A stretch of 64,000 bases of DNA from Chryseobacterium sp. MA9 (GCF_024399315.1 NZ_CP075170.1:124001-188000), one strand, 5' to 3'; shown: positions 18,422-26,851, counted from the stretch's first letter. Numbers and translations: made by a program. Notes: generated by a model from the letters alone, not told the origin.

Positions 18422-19459
18422 ATGAAAGAATTAGATTTAATCCTCAAAAATATTAAAAATAAAGAAGTTTTACCTATTTATTTTTTCCACGGAGAAGAAG
18501 CTTACTTTATTGATGTCGCTGTGAAAGCCCTTGAACATAACTTTTTGGAAGAAGATGAAAAAGCTTTCAACCAAACGGTTACCTACGGAAAAGATACTTC
18601 TTATCAGGAAGTCCTTTCTCTGGCAAGACAGTTTCCGATGATGGGAGACAAGCAGGTGATTATAGTGAAAGAAGCTCAAGATTTACGATTCAATGAAGAG
18701 GAAAACAGAATTTTAGAATCTTATGTAGAAAACCCTGTTCCTTCTACAGTATTGGTTTTTGCACACAAACACAAGAAACTGGACAGCCGAAAAAAGGCTG
18801 CTAAAGCTTTAGATAAAGCCAAAGCACTTTTTCTGAGTGAATCTGTAAAGGAAAGCAATCTTCCCAAATGGATTTCAGATGAATGTGTGAAACTTAAAAT
18901 CAATACAGCGCCCAATATTTCTCATCTTCTGGCAGAATATCTTGGTAACGATCTGTCAAGAATTGTCAATGAACTCAACAAATTAAAAATCATTCTTAAA
19001 GAAGGAGAAATCCTTGACGGAACCATTGTTGAAAATCATATCGGAATCAGTAAAGAATACAATATTTTTGAACTTCAAAAGGCTTTAGGAACTAAAAATG
19101 CCAATGCAGCCTTTAAAATAGCCCATTTTATGGGAAAGAACCCGAAGAACAATCCTTTTGTAATGATGCTGGCAAGTCTTTATAATTACTTTTCAAACGT
19201 TATTATCTATCAAACGATGGCTGGGCAGCCTCCACAGGCAATTGCATCCCAGATGGGGGTAAATCCTTACTTCATCAAAGATTATGCGGAAAGTGCCAGG
19301 CTTTATCCTTTAAAACATGCCACAAGAGTCATTTCTATTTTACGGGAATTCGATATGAAAGGAAAGGGGCTTGGAGCTGTGAATATGGGAGAAGCGGAAC
19401 TGATCAGAGAACTTGTATATAAGATCATCAATGTAGATAAGATCAAAATGAAGGTGTGA
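18422..19459 (+). CDS. holA: DNA polymerase III subunit delta
   Basis: A 345-aa clamp-loader subunit that opens the sliding clamp. YFFHGEEAYFIDVAVKALE at residues 18-37 is the family's opening, a degenerate AAA+ domain follows, and EYNIFELQKALG begins the C-terminal helical region. Length is typical. Divergent from the restriction-type domain gene with only seven bases between the start codons, so promoters must overlap coding sequence. Confidence 0.93.
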   Translation: MKELDLILKNIKNKEVLPIYFFHGEEAYFIDVAVKALEHNFLEEDEKAFNQTVTYGKDTSYQEVLSLARQFPMMGDKQVIIVKEAQDLRFNEEENRILESYVENPVPSTVLVFAHKHKKLDSRKKAAKALDKAKALFLSESVKESNLPKWISDECVKLKINTAPNISHLLAEYLGNDLSRIVNELNKLKIILKEGEILDGTIVENHIGISKEYNIFELQKALGTKNANAAFKIAHFMGKNPKNNPFVMMLASLYNYFSNVIIYQTMAGQPPQAIASQMGVNPYFIKDYAESARLYPLKHATRVISILREFDMKGKGLGAVNMGEAELIRELVYKIINVDKIKMKV

Positions 19460-19671
19460 GGTGAGTTTGCGGGATATGCTGATTACGGGAAATGAAAACA
19501 GAAGTTTTTAATTTTTACAATCCGAAACCCTGAATCCCAACCCTGCAACAACTATCGAAATTCAACATATCAGATATTGACAAGTATCATTAAAATAACT
19601 TTAAAAAGACGGTAAAAATTCCGAAATTAGCAGTCTTAATTCAAATTAAATCTTTTCGAACAAAGTAAATT

Positions 19672-20613
19672 ATGGAGCAAAACATTTTAGATTGTGTGAT
19701 CGTTGGATCTGGGCCTTCTGGCTTCACCGCTGCTATCTATGCAGCAAGAGCAGACTTGAAACCTGAATTGTATACAGGTTTGGAGCCGGGCGGACAATTA
19801 ACTACAACTACGGAAGTGGATAACTTTCCAGGGTATCCAGCTGGGATTACAGGTCCTGAAATGATGATGGATCTGCAAAAACAGGCAGAAAGATTTGATA
19901 CCAAAGTTCATTATGAAATGATCACTAAAGCTGAATTCTCTAAGGAAGTTGGTGGTGTTCACAAATTATATGCAGGAAACAAAGAGATTCTGGCAAAAAC
20001 AGTAATTATCTCTACAGGAGCTACTGCAAAGTATTTAGGTCTTGATGATGAGAAAAAATATGCAGGAGGTGGTGTTTCTGCTTGTGCTACGTGTGACGGA
20101 TTCTTCTACAGAGGAAAAGATGTAGTAGTGGTAGGAGCAGGAGATACAGCAGCTGAAGAGGCTACTTACCTTGCAAAACTATGTAAGAAAGTAACATTAT
20201 TGGTAAGAAAAGACGTTTTCAGAGCTTCAAAAGCAATGGTTCACAGAGTGGAAAGTACTCCGAACATTGAAGTGAAGTTTCACCATGAATTAATCGGGAT
20301 TGAAGGAGAAAACAGCTTAGTAGAAAGAGCTGTGATCATCAACAACCAGACTCAGGAGAAATCTACAGTAGATGTTGAAGGAATCTTTATCGCAATTGGC
20401 CACAAACCGAATACTGATATTTTCGCAGGTCAGGTAGATCTTGATGAGAATGGATATATCTTAACAGAGAAAGGTTCTTCAAGAACAAATCTTCCGGGAG
20501 TATTTGCTGCTGGAGATGTTCAGGATCATATCTACAGACAGGCTATTACAGCTGCAGGAAGCGGGTGTATGTCTGCAATGGATGCAGAGAAATACTTAGC
20601 TGAATTACACTAA
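19672..20613 (+). CDS. trxB: Thioredoxin-disulfide reductase
   Basis: A 313-aa flavoprotein that reduces thioredoxin with NADPH. The FAD-binding GSGPSG lies at residues 12-17, the redox-active CATC at 138-141, the NADPH-binding GAGDTAAEEA at about 156-165, and a late GVFAAGDVQD contacts FAD. Standard length. Preceded by a 212-bp gap and followed by a terminator, so it is transcribed alone. Confidence 0.96.
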   Translation: MEQNILDCVIVGSGPSGFTAAIYAARADLKPELYTGLEPGGQLTTTTEVDNFPGYPAGITGPEMMMDLQKQAERFDTKVHYEMITKAEFSKEVGGVHKLYAGNKEILAKTVIISTGATAKYLGLDDEKKYAGGGVSACATCDGFFYRGKDVVVVGAGDTAAEEATYLAKLCKKVTLLVRKDVFRASKAMVHRVESTPNIEVKFHHELIGIEGENSLVERAVIINNQTQEKSTVDVEGIFIAIGHKPNTDIFAGQVDLDENGYILTEKGSSRTNLPGVFAAGDVQDHIYRQAITAAGSGCMSAMDAEKYLAELH

Positions 20614-20631
20614 TATTATTCAGTTTACAAT

Positions 20632-20663
20632 AAAAGCGTACCCGATGGGTGCGCTTTTTTGTT
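20632..20663 (+). terminator. Intrinsic terminator after trxB
   Basis: AAAAGCG-TA-CCC pairs with GGG-TG-CGCTTTT around GAT with a two-base internal mismatch, then T-rich sequence. Confidence 0.7.
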
Positions 20664-20859
20664 TTATATTCTGTTGGAGAATCGCAAAGGCGCAATTTTT
20701 TTAGTTCTTTATGTATAATTTTTAAGACGTAAGAAATACCAAATATTCAGATGAAAATTCATGAAATATCTAATAAAAACATTGATATATTTGTGAAATT
20801 ACAAAACGACTCGAAATTGCATGTAAGAAACTATAAACTGAACAAAAAACGAATAAAAA

Positions 20860-21237
20860 ATGAAAAGAGTAACCGCCATTGGAGGCATCTTCTTTAAGTG
20901 TAAAGACCCGGAACAAGTAAACGAATGGTACAAAACCCATCTCGGATTACCAACCAGTCCATACGGAGCCAAATTCGACTGGAAAGAAGCAGAGTCTGAA
21001 AAGAAAGGATATACACTATGGAGCCCTTTTAAAGAGTCTACCCAATATTTTGAACCTTCATCCAAAGAATTTATGATCAATTACCATGTAGAAAATATTG
21101 AAACATTGGTAGAGGAATTAAAAAAAGAAGGTGTAACAGTTCTGGATGAGGTGGCTACTTACGAGTATGGAAAATTTGTACACATCCTTGATCCGGAAGG
21201 AAACAAGATCGAATTATTTGAACCGGCAGGGGAGTAA
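20860..21237 (+). CDS. VOC (glyoxalase/bleomycin-resistance fold) protein
   Basis: A 125-aa vicinal-oxygen-chelate protein with two beta-alpha-beta-beta-beta modules: GGIFFKCKDPEQVNEWYKTH opens the first, and GKFVHILDPEGNKIELFEP is the highly typical closing strand that supplies a metal ligand (Glu). Members include glyoxalases, dioxygenases and drug-binding proteins; no specific role can be assigned. Stand-alone gene. Confidence 0.9.
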   Translation: MKRVTAIGGIFFKCKDPEQVNEWYKTHLGLPTSPYGAKFDWKEAESEKKGYTLWSPFKESTQYFEPSSKEFMINYHVENIETLVEELKKEGVTVLDEVATYEYGKFVHILDPEGNKIELFEPAGE

Positions 21238-21438
21238 CCCGATTGATTTTACAACAGAAGGCCCAAGAGTTTTAAAAAATAGAATACAGTCTCTTACTAC
21301 AATGTAGGAGATTTGTATTTTTTAGTCAAGCTTCATATGTCGTGTTTTTGAATCATTTCTAAAGGAGTTCCATTCATTATAATAAATGTCTTCATACTTA
21401 AAGTAAAATTCCTACATTTAACGACTATTAAAAAGAAT

Positions 21439-21651
21439 ATGGAATCAAAAGTCATCAAAATAATACACGTTACCGGAACCTACATCATTGAGGCTCCTCA
21501 TGGAAAACTTAATGAACTGAAAAGCCAGCTGGACAAATGCCTGAACGATGAGCAGGGGGCTATTGTGGTTAAGGGAGAAGATGGAGATCAGTTTGTATAT
21601 CCGTCTGATCTTTTAAAAAACAGCTTCATTACAATCGTAGACAAGGAATAG
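21439..21651 (+). CDS. Small hypothetical protein
   Basis: A 70-aa soluble protein (IIHVTGTYIIEAPHGKLNEL at the start) with no signal or membrane segment. A near -7 sequence (TACATTTA) stands about 25 bases upstream of the start. Not recognised. It is the last protein gene before the tRNA-Ser and the integrated element. Confidence 0.55.
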   Translation: MESKVIKIIHVTGTYIIEAPHGKLNELKSQLDKCLNDEQGAIVVKGEDGDQFVYPSDLLKNSFITIVDKE

Positions 21652-21729
21652 ATGATCTGTTCGGGAAAAATAATTCCCTTGATTTCTAGTCTATTATTAA
21701 GTTTTGTTAAAATTTGTGTTGCAAAAGTT

Positions 21730-21759
21730 TTGCGGAAATTAAAAATCGTTCTATATTTG
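21730..21759 (+). promoter_or_regulatory. tRNA-Ser promoter (TTG-N19-TATATTTG)
   Basis: TTG at 21730-21732, a 19-base spacer, and TATATTTG at 21752-21759: the full Bacteroidetes housekeeping promoter, 34 bases upstream of the mature tRNA. This is the clearest promoter in the window and supports the taxonomic call. Confidence 0.85.
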
Positions 21760-21793
21760 CACCACTGAAAACAACGGTATAGCCGGAGTTTAG

Positions 21794-21881
21794 GGAGAGT
21801 TGGCAGAGTGGTCGATTGCGGCAGTCTTGAAAACTGTTGACTGTAATAGGTCCGGGGGTTCGAATCCCTCACTCTCCGCCA
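21794..21881 (+). tRNA. tRNA-Ser (anticodon TGA)
   Basis: An 88-base class II tRNA with CCA encoded. The acceptor stem GGAGAGT pairs with ACTCTCC at 21871-21877, the discriminator is G, the anticodon stem-loop has TGA at 21828-21830, a long variable arm follows, and the T-loop reads GGTTCGAATCC. It sits exactly at the change from core genes to accessory DNA, which fits use of its 3' end as an integration site. Confidence 0.97.
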
Positions 21882-21882
21882 A

Positions 21883-21916
21883 AATCCCTGTAAATGACCA
21901 TTTACAGGGATTTTTT
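21883..21916 (+). terminator. Intrinsic terminator after tRNA-Ser
   Basis: AATCCCTGTAAATG pairs with CATTTACAGGGATT, followed by TTTTT. The pairing is perfect for 14 bp. Confidence 0.9.
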
Positions 21917-21978
21917 ATTTTCAGGTGCTAATTTAGGTGCTAAATATTTTTATTGGTAATTATATATAGTTCATCAAA

Positions 21979-22230
21979 TTAGATAGTAGATTCCCCTTTG
22001 CTGACCTTATATTTTTCGATTTCATCCTCTATTTTATCAAGAAGGAGGAAGAGCGCTTTAAAATCAGAAGTAACTTCACAAAGATCATTAGGAATCATTT
22101 CTCTGACAGAATATACATATTCAACAAATATAGAGAAAAGATTTCTTTTCAAAGTTTTGGGAGGATGACGTTCTATAAAATCTACAATAGATTCACTTAA
22201 AGGTTCACTCAGCTGTTTCATTTTTCTCAA
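21979..22230 (-). CDS. Small hypothetical protein at element edge
   Basis: Up to 83 aa; starts at TTG 22230 or, more conventionally, ATG 22221. Acidic and helical, with no recognised domain. The small reading frame at 22205-22303 immediately upstream has the same character, and removal of one A from the AAAAA run near 22225 would join the two into one 107-aa protein. So either these are two coupled small genes or one gene split by a one-base insertion. The adjacent 319-aa gene is on the same strand. Confidence 0.5.
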   Translation of the reverse strand: MRKMKQLSEPLSESIVDFIERHPPKTLKRNLFSIFVEYVYSVREMIPNDLCEVTSDFKALFLLLDKIEDEIEKYKVSKGESTI

Positions 22231-22303
22231 TTTTAGAAATTAATCCTTTCTCTGCAACTAATTCATACAGTTCATTCATCAGCTTGTTTACAATGGCTTT
22301 CAT
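22205..22303 (-). CDS. 32-aa reading frame, possible 5' part of the next gene
   Basis: Starts with ATG overlapping the stop of the 319-aa gene (ATGA), which indicates translational coupling, and codes for [20 protein letters not shown] and a few more residues before a stop. Its coding style is continuous with the small protein downstream in another frame. Most likely the true N-terminus of that protein separated by an indel. Confidence 0.4.
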   Translation of the reverse strand: MKAIVNKLMNELYELVAEKGLISKIEKNETAE

Positions 22304-23259
22304 TTTTTCGATATCTTCCTTTCAAAATAATCTTCCCGATGATGCAGTGTTCTGTTGTGATCCAGAAAAGAGAAAAATTTAAGCCTGAACTCATCAAATA
22401 AGTATTCATGTCTTTTTAATTCAGGATTTGCATACAGGCATAATTTCCATAAAAAATGGCTGGGAAGATAATGGGGTTCGTAGCAAAGCTTTGCAAAAAT
22501 ATAAGTCCTGCAAAATGAAAGGAAAAATAAAGAAAATACATACGGTAGTCCCTGATAGTTTTCCTCTTTATTCTTTACAATACCCAAAAACTGTTTAGCA
22601 CTGCTCTCTGTGGATTTACAGAAGCTTTGTAAACTAAGATAATTCGAATAAGAAGTATCATGAGGGTTTTCCCAATGAGGCTCAGGATGATAAGGGTTAG
22701 ATTCATAGATTTTGTTTTTTTTCTGTATGATATTAACAAAAAAAGGTTGTTGGATACATAAACTTTTCTGAATCCATTGGCGGTCATGAGCAATGAGAAC
22801 ATAATCGTTAGTTTCAGCACTTCTGTTTCTTATTTTATGCCTGATATTCCTTAGAAAATCATTGCTGATATTAAATCCGATTAGCAATAAATAATAGGTG
22901 GTGATTTCTCCGTATACAACTTTATGAAAGAGATACATCTCTTCGAGTTCTTTAGATGATATAATGGTTTCAACTGCCATATCAAGGGGTTCATCCTTCT
23001 GATCGGTAATATCAGTAATTAATCGGTTATCCGTGTTTTCTTTTTCAGCAAAGCTGTTTTTTATTAGATTTTTAAAATGATCAAGCCGTATTTTAATCAA
23101 GAAGAATAAACTATGTTCTGCAATGGTAAAAGCTTTATACATTTCATCTTCATTAGTATCCCTCTTTACTTCTTCAATCAAATTTAAAAGATAATAACTG
23201 TCACTGTTTTGTTTTACAAAATACTTTTGAATTTCAGGAATATATAATGATAAATTCAT
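22300..23259 (-). CDS. Hypothetical protein, 319 aa
   Basis: A 319-aa soluble, helix-rich protein with many aromatic and basic residues; no catalytic motif seen. Its position next to the attachment tRNA, upstream of a coupled small gene, suggests an element-maintenance or regulatory role, as with RteC-type genes in Bacteroides elements, but I could not match RteC motifs and do not claim it. Its start codon directly abuts the transposase remnant at 23260, so its native promoter has probably been replaced or lost. Confidence 0.6.
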   Translation of the reverse strand: MNLSLYIPEIQKYFVKQNSDSYYLLNLIEEVKRDTNEDEMYKAFTIAEHSLFFLIKIRLDHFKNLIKNSFAEKENTDNRLITDITDQKDEPLDMAVETIISSKELEEMYLFHKVVYGEITTYYLLLIGFNISNDFLRNIRHKIRNRSAETNDYVLIAHDRQWIQKSLCIQQPFFVNIIQKKNKIYESNPYHPEPHWENPHDTSYSNYLSLQSFCKSTESSAKQFLGIVKNKEENYQGLPYVFSLFFLSFCRTYIFAKLCYEPHYLPSHFLWKLCLYANPELKRHEYLFDEFRLKFFSFLDHNRTLHHREDYFERKISKK

Positions 23260-23455
23260 GATCCGTTTCCGACAGATGATGCCGTAATGAAATCAGTGTA
23301 TCTCGCATTAAAAGAAGCTACTAAAAAATGGTCGATGCCTATTCAGAATTGGGGTGTTGTTCTCAACCAATTTATGCTTATTTTTGAAAAAAGGCTCAGA
23401 TTATAAAATCTAAGCCCTGACTTTTTAACTTACACACTTTATGGGATAGTGTTCC
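23260..23455 (+). mobile_element. IS256-family transposase remnant with right end
   Basis: An open frame at about 23262-23406 reads [20 protein letters not shown] and later [12 protein letters not shown], the C-terminal pattern of IS256-family (mutator-type) transposases, and ends in a stop. Some 20 bases on, AACTTACACACTTTATGGGA followed by TAGTGTTCC (23427-23455) looks like the element's terminal inverted repeat. The rest of the transposase and the other end are absent. Confidence 0.75.
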
Positions 23456-23461
23456 AAAAAA

Positions 23462-23494
23462 ACCGTCATTTAACTTGAAAAAAGTAAATGACGG
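23462..23494. terminator. Hairpin, terminator-like
   Basis: ACCGTCATTTA pairs perfectly with TAAATGACGGT around a 11-base loop, directly outside the IS remnant end. Confidence 0.5.
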
Positions 23495-23542
23495 TCAACT
23501 ATTTTTAAATTTTGCTTAAACCGAACTCAGGTTAAATAAATA

Positions 23543-23603
23543 ATTACAACAATATAAAAAAAGGTTCAATCAGATGATTGAGCTTTTTTTATATTGTTGT
23601 AAT
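23543..23603. repeat. 61-base near-perfect hairpin
   Basis: The outer arms begin ATTACAACAATATAAAAAAA and pair for 21 bp, followed by one bulged position, seven more paired bases (TCAATCA / TGATTGA) and a GA loop. Such length exceeds an ordinary terminator; it could be a terminator with an extended stem, a small palindromic element or a remnant of one. No coding sequence was seen in it. Confidence 0.6.
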
Positions 23604-23827
23604 TTTCAAGAATATCGAAAATTAAGTAGAAAAATTTTTCCCATATTATATGAATTAGTCAATACTTAATCTGACAGTTATAATCAAATTGAATAACTTT
23701 AAAACAGATTAAGTATTAACTAGTTCACATTAATACAGTTTCAAATAGACAGGGGACCCGTAAGATAATTAAAAGATTTTATTAATGGTGAAACCGCAGT
23801 TAAATAGGGTTTAAACAGTATTTAAAA

Positions 23828-23850
23828 AAAGCATCCAAATCGGATGCTTT
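23828..23850. terminator. Intrinsic terminator-like hairpin
   Basis: AAAGCATCC pairs with GGATGCTTT around five bases, with an A run on the left, which is a T run for minus-strand transcripts. It may close the minus-strand immunity array. Between 23604 and 23983 I see nothing else. Confidence 0.6.
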
Positions 23851-23983
23851 ACTTATATTTTTGGATGAATTGTTTTGCCGTTTATACATTTTAGATTGCC
23901 TGTTCTTGATTAATTTATTTAAAATAATTTATGTCAAGCCCCATTGATAAAAGAAACCAACATATTTGGAACATTACCCAGCA

Positions 23984-24169
23984 TTACTCTGGTTCAAATA
24001 CATACACGTTATCCAGAAAATCACCCACGGCAATAAAACCTCCTACTGGAACCGGGTTATTATAAAAACGATTTCCTTTACCTTCACTCTCAATAATATC
24101 TTCAAAAGAATGAACTTGTACCGATATCAAAGCCACCAATAAGATTAGCTGTGTCTTGGATTGTTTTTT
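23984..24169 (-). pseudogene. Small reading-frame remnant, possibly immunity or secreted protein
   Basis: A 61-codon open frame without a start codon, reading KKQSKTQLILLVALISVQ at its N-terminus (signal-peptide-like) and ending DNVYVFEPE. The frame opens directly after a TAA within an eight-A run, where a lost ATG is plausible. The sequence around its stop (GCATTACTCTGGT) recurs near 24477, downstream of the next gene cluster, suggesting duplication. Function unknown. Confidence 0.35.
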
Positions 24170-24213
24170 TTAATTTTAAGATCATATATTAACTGTAGCT
24201 CGAGCTGATTAAA

Positions 24214-24461
24214 TTACATTGTCTTAGATTGATAAGATAATGCCAGTTCTACAATTTCCTCGACACTAGGATCATACTTAGATAAATCATCTGTTCGTGC
24301 GTTATAATTTTCTGGATAAAAAAATAGATTAGCTCCATTAGGATGAGGAACATTTTACTGAATAATTCGTAATACTCATCTATTTCTTCTTCAGTTCCTT
24401 CACTGTTTACTATTTTATATCCTAGCTCTATCAATTCTCCTTTATTCACGTTAATCTTCAA
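24214..24461 (-). pseudogene. Colicin/pyocin-DNase-type immunity protein, frameshifted
   Basis: Reads MKINVNKGELIELGYKIVNS, then EGTEEEIDEYYELFSK, then a shift, then in the next frame PHPNGANLFFYPENYNARTD and EEIVELALSY. This is the layout of the Im2/Im7/Im9 family of DNase-colicin immunity proteins: four helices with the signature HPxGxxLxxYP. One base is missing in the AAAA run near 24353; restoring it gives an 82-aa protein, the family's normal size. No matching HNH nuclease toxin is in the window, so it would be an orphan. Confidence 0.75.
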
Positions 24462-24518
24462 ATATTAGGTTACTCAGCATTACTCTGGTCAAAAATCTAA
24501 ATTGATTGAGGATAAAAT

Positions 24519-25100
24519 TTAGATTGCTTTTATTTTTTCTTCCAACCAAGAATATAATTCCTCTGGAGTATTTAGTCGTTTTTCACATCCTTCTGTAATT
24601 AAATTTTTGGAGTATTCTTGAACTTCAACATATGATATGTTAGAAAAATCTTCAAAATCTTCAACTAAAAACTCATCAGACTGATAGAAAAAAGTAGACA
24701 TAAAATATCCATATTTGAGGCAATTCAATAAATTATTCCTACTGATTTTATCTTTATTTTCAAGTATAATACTAAACGGATTTATTTTTAAAAATTTATT
24801 CAAGATGATCAAATCATCATATTCATATAGATCGATAATCCTTCCATCCGGATTGTCAGGTATTGCTGGCCTATTAGTGTTCTTTATCAAAACCTCTTGC
24901 CAATCCTGCTTTGTAAAATCTATCCATAATTCCGGATTTGATATAAATAAACCTTTAGTGACCTTATATAAAGTCATAGAATATATAAAAGCATCAATCC
25001 TTTCTCTTTTGGAGAATTGTTTGAAGTATTCTTTATATAATTCCGAATAATCAATATTAGGATTGCTATCCATCATTTTTATAAAATCTATTGCACTCAT
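24519..25100 (-). CDS. Immunity protein for displaced toxin cassette 1
   Basis: A 193-aa acidic soluble protein, 4 bases downstream of toxin cassette 1. It is clearly related to the 193-aa protein at 28249 that follows the complete toxin: both share PELWIDFTKQDW/PEIWMNFDKEDW, DLIILNK and GCEKRLNTPEELYSWL/GCKERLDNPDLLKNWL. The two toxin tips are also homologous, so this is a matched pair of toxin-immunity sets. Family not recognised; immunity role is inferred from context. Confidence 0.75.
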   Translation of the reverse strand: MSAIDFIKMMDSNPNIDYSELYKEYFKQFSKRERIDAFIYSMTLYKVTKGLFISNPELWIDFTKQDWQEVLIKNTNRPAIPDNPDGRIIDLYEYDDLIILNKFLKINPFSIILENKDKISRNNLLNCLKYGYFMSTFFYQSDEFLVEDFEDFSNISYVEVQEYSKNLITEGCEKRLNTPEELYSWLEEKIKAI

Positions 25101-25104
25101 ATCA

Positions 25105-26019
25105 TTACTTTATTTTTGTTGTAATTTCCTTCCATCCTTGCAAATTTTCTGTAGTTTGATAACCTATATTCAAATTAGAATTTTTTAAGTCTACATTTAA
25201 TATCTTAAATATTTCGGGAAACTGTTCAGCTTCTATTTTTGTTGGCTGATAATGCCCCGACAAATTTGATATTCTTTTTACTTTTCCTTTAACCAATTTC
25301 AAATCTCCTGCTGCTAAAACATCTTTTGCTTCTCCCAAAAAGTGATGTTTACGTCCTAATAGCAATTTACCATCGTTTGTAATTATATAGTCAACATTTT
25401 GTGGATAATTTGCCAGAGCTCCATCAATCTTAATTAATCCATTTTCAACTTCTGCAGTACCATAAAATTTACCATCTAAAGGAATTGGATCATTTGGATA
25501 TTTATTTGTGATTGAATTAAACTTTTTTAGTTTTTCAAAGATTTTAGTATTAACTATTTCATCTAATTCATTTTCGGCATCATCAAAAACTTCTTTAACT
25601 TCACTTTCAGCCGTTTTCTCTTCCAGTTTCTTAGAAAAATCATCAGACTCTTTCCTCAAAGTTTCATAATAACCTTCAAGATATTTTTGAGTTTGCTTTT
25701 CTAGTGCTAACTCTTTTTCTGCTTTGGAAAGATTTTTCAATAAAGAAATTTCCTCTGCGGCTTTACTGGCTTTCCCGGCTTTTAATGCCGGAACTAGAAG
25801 AGTAATAATATCTGGCATCAGCTCTCCAAGTTCTTTATAGCGATAATACTGATTACTGCCATATTTCAAATACCAATTAGGAATTTCTTTTATTGCAATG
25901 CGAAACTTTTCCCATAGCTTTTTTAGAAAATCTTCAAAATTATAAACGATTTGACTTAAAAGATTTTCGAAAGCTTCTCCTAATGCATCAGTAAGCGCAA
26001 AGCCAATCCCACCTTGCAA
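25105..26019 (-). CDS. Displaced polymorphic-toxin C-terminal cassette 1
   Basis: A 304-aa protein that corresponds to the C-terminal part of the 702-aa toxin, lacking its first ~400 residues. Residues 3-153 are the shared linker (GIGFALTDALGEAFENLL and onward), near-identical in DNA to the full gene; residues 154-304 are a variant of the same toxin tip, with GRKHHFLGEA and the motif SNLSGHYQPT. It has ATG at 26019, but no ribosome-binding or delivery region, so it is best read as a recombination donor or an orphan tip. The three codons before GIGF match the 3' end of the toxin tip, marking an old junction. Confidence 0.8.
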   Translation of the reverse strand: MQGGIGFALTDALGEAFENLLSQIVYNFEDFLKKLWEKFRIAIKEIPNWYLKYGSNQYYRYKELGELMPDIITLLVPALKAGKASKAAEEISLLKNLSKAEKELALEKQTQKYLEGYYETLRKESDDFSKKLEEKTAESEVKEVFDDAENELDEIVNTKIFEKLKKFNSITNKYPNDPIPLDGKFYGTAEVENGLIKIDGALANYPQNVDYIITNDGKLLLGRKHHFLGEAKDVLAAGDLKLVKGKVKRISNLSGHYQPTKIEAEQFPEIFKILNVDLKNSNLNIGYQTTENLQGWKEITTKIK

Positions 26020-26042
26020 ATTTTCTGTTGTTTAATAATCTA

Positions 26043-26088
26043 ATGAAATGATATGAAATGATATGATATGAAATGATATGATATGATT
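26043..26088. repeat. Short tandem repeat (ATGAAATGAT / ATATG units)
   Basis: About 46 bases made of repeated ATGAAATGATATGATATG units just upstream of displaced cassette 1. Slippage here could change spacing or frame, but no gene starts inside it. Confidence 0.7.
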
Positions 26089-26102
26089 TTAATTTTTTCT
26101 AT

Positions 26103-26491
26103 TTAATCTAAGCCATCATAAAAGTCAGTATTGCTATTTCTTTTAACAATACCATTTTCTCTTTTTTCAAAAATATAATCTCCGTTAAGATCAAAATAGT
26201 AGTCGTCATCAGGATAAATTTCACTGACAATTTTATGAACCATTTGTAATACCGATTTTCTTAACAATATTGGATCTGCGTCTTTTTGTAATACATCCAT
26301 GGAAATATACGAAGCGTTATCTAATTCTAAATCAACGATTTGATTGTCAAAATTACCATGAACATATCCAAACTTTGAGGAACGAATATCTGAAATTAAG
26401 AAAATTGAGCTTTTATTTTTTTCGATTAAATCAGCTAATTTTTTTTCTCTTCGACTTTTCTTTTAAATTTTAAGTAATAAGTAAGCGACAT
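26103..26491 (-). pseudogene. Orphan immunity gene (SitI-like), frameshifted
   Basis: From ATG at 26491 the frame reads MSLTYYLKFKRKVEEKK and stops; in another frame it continues LADLIEKNKSSIFLISDIRS through SMDVLQKDADPILLRKSVLQ to DGLD. One missing A in the eight-A run at about 26434-26441 accounts for the break; restored length 129 aa. The opening MSLTYxL recalls the SitI3-type immunity proteins, a tentative match. No toxin tip remains beside it, so the protein would protect against a toxin carried by other strains or lost here. Confidence 0.55.
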
Positions 26492-26496
26492 ATTTT

Positions 26497-26733
26497 TTAC
26501 TTTTTTATCGTTAAATAGTTAATTTTTCCTTCTTTGGTTATATACATTACTTCTTCCAGTCCTTCTATAGGCCAATCTGAAAACTGCTTTTGGAGTTTTG
26601 CTATATCGCCATCCCAAATTTTTAGATGTAAAACAACTCGATTGGTTTGTCTTTTTTTTATCTTATCTTCTACTTCAAACCAAATTCCCTGAACTTTTTC
26701 AAATTGAGCTTGAATATTTGTTTTAAATTTCAT
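26497..26733 (-). CDS. Small orphan immunity-like protein
   Basis: A 78-aa protein from ATG 26733 (a TTG codon five residues upstream is possible). Alternating polar and aromatic residues, including KVQGIWFEVEDKIKKR and FSDWPIEGLEEVMYI. No recognised family. It lies between the immunity gene of cassette 2 and the SitI-like gene, in the same orientation, where toxin loci keep spare immunity genes. Confidence 0.5.
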   Translation of the reverse strand: MKFKTNIQAQFEKVQGIWFEVEDKIKKRQTNRVVLHLKIWDGDIAKLQKQFSDWPIEGLEEVMYITKEGKINYLTIKK

Positions 26734-26851
26734 TTTTTTCTCTAACAAAAATCTTTTTTACGCTCAAATTTCATATACGGATTAATGAAGCAAACCGTTG
26801 TGCTTTATTTTTGAGTGGAATAAAAGACATTATAAAAACTTACGTGAAAAT

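Noticed and set aside
22300..23259. RteC-type regulator at the element edge
   Set aside because: Position and size would fit, but I could not match the conserved RteC segments, so it is left as hypothetical.
26043..26088. CRISPR-like repeat
   Set aside because: Units are 5-10 bases and contiguous with no spacers; it is a simple tandem repeat. No CRISPR array was seen in the window.
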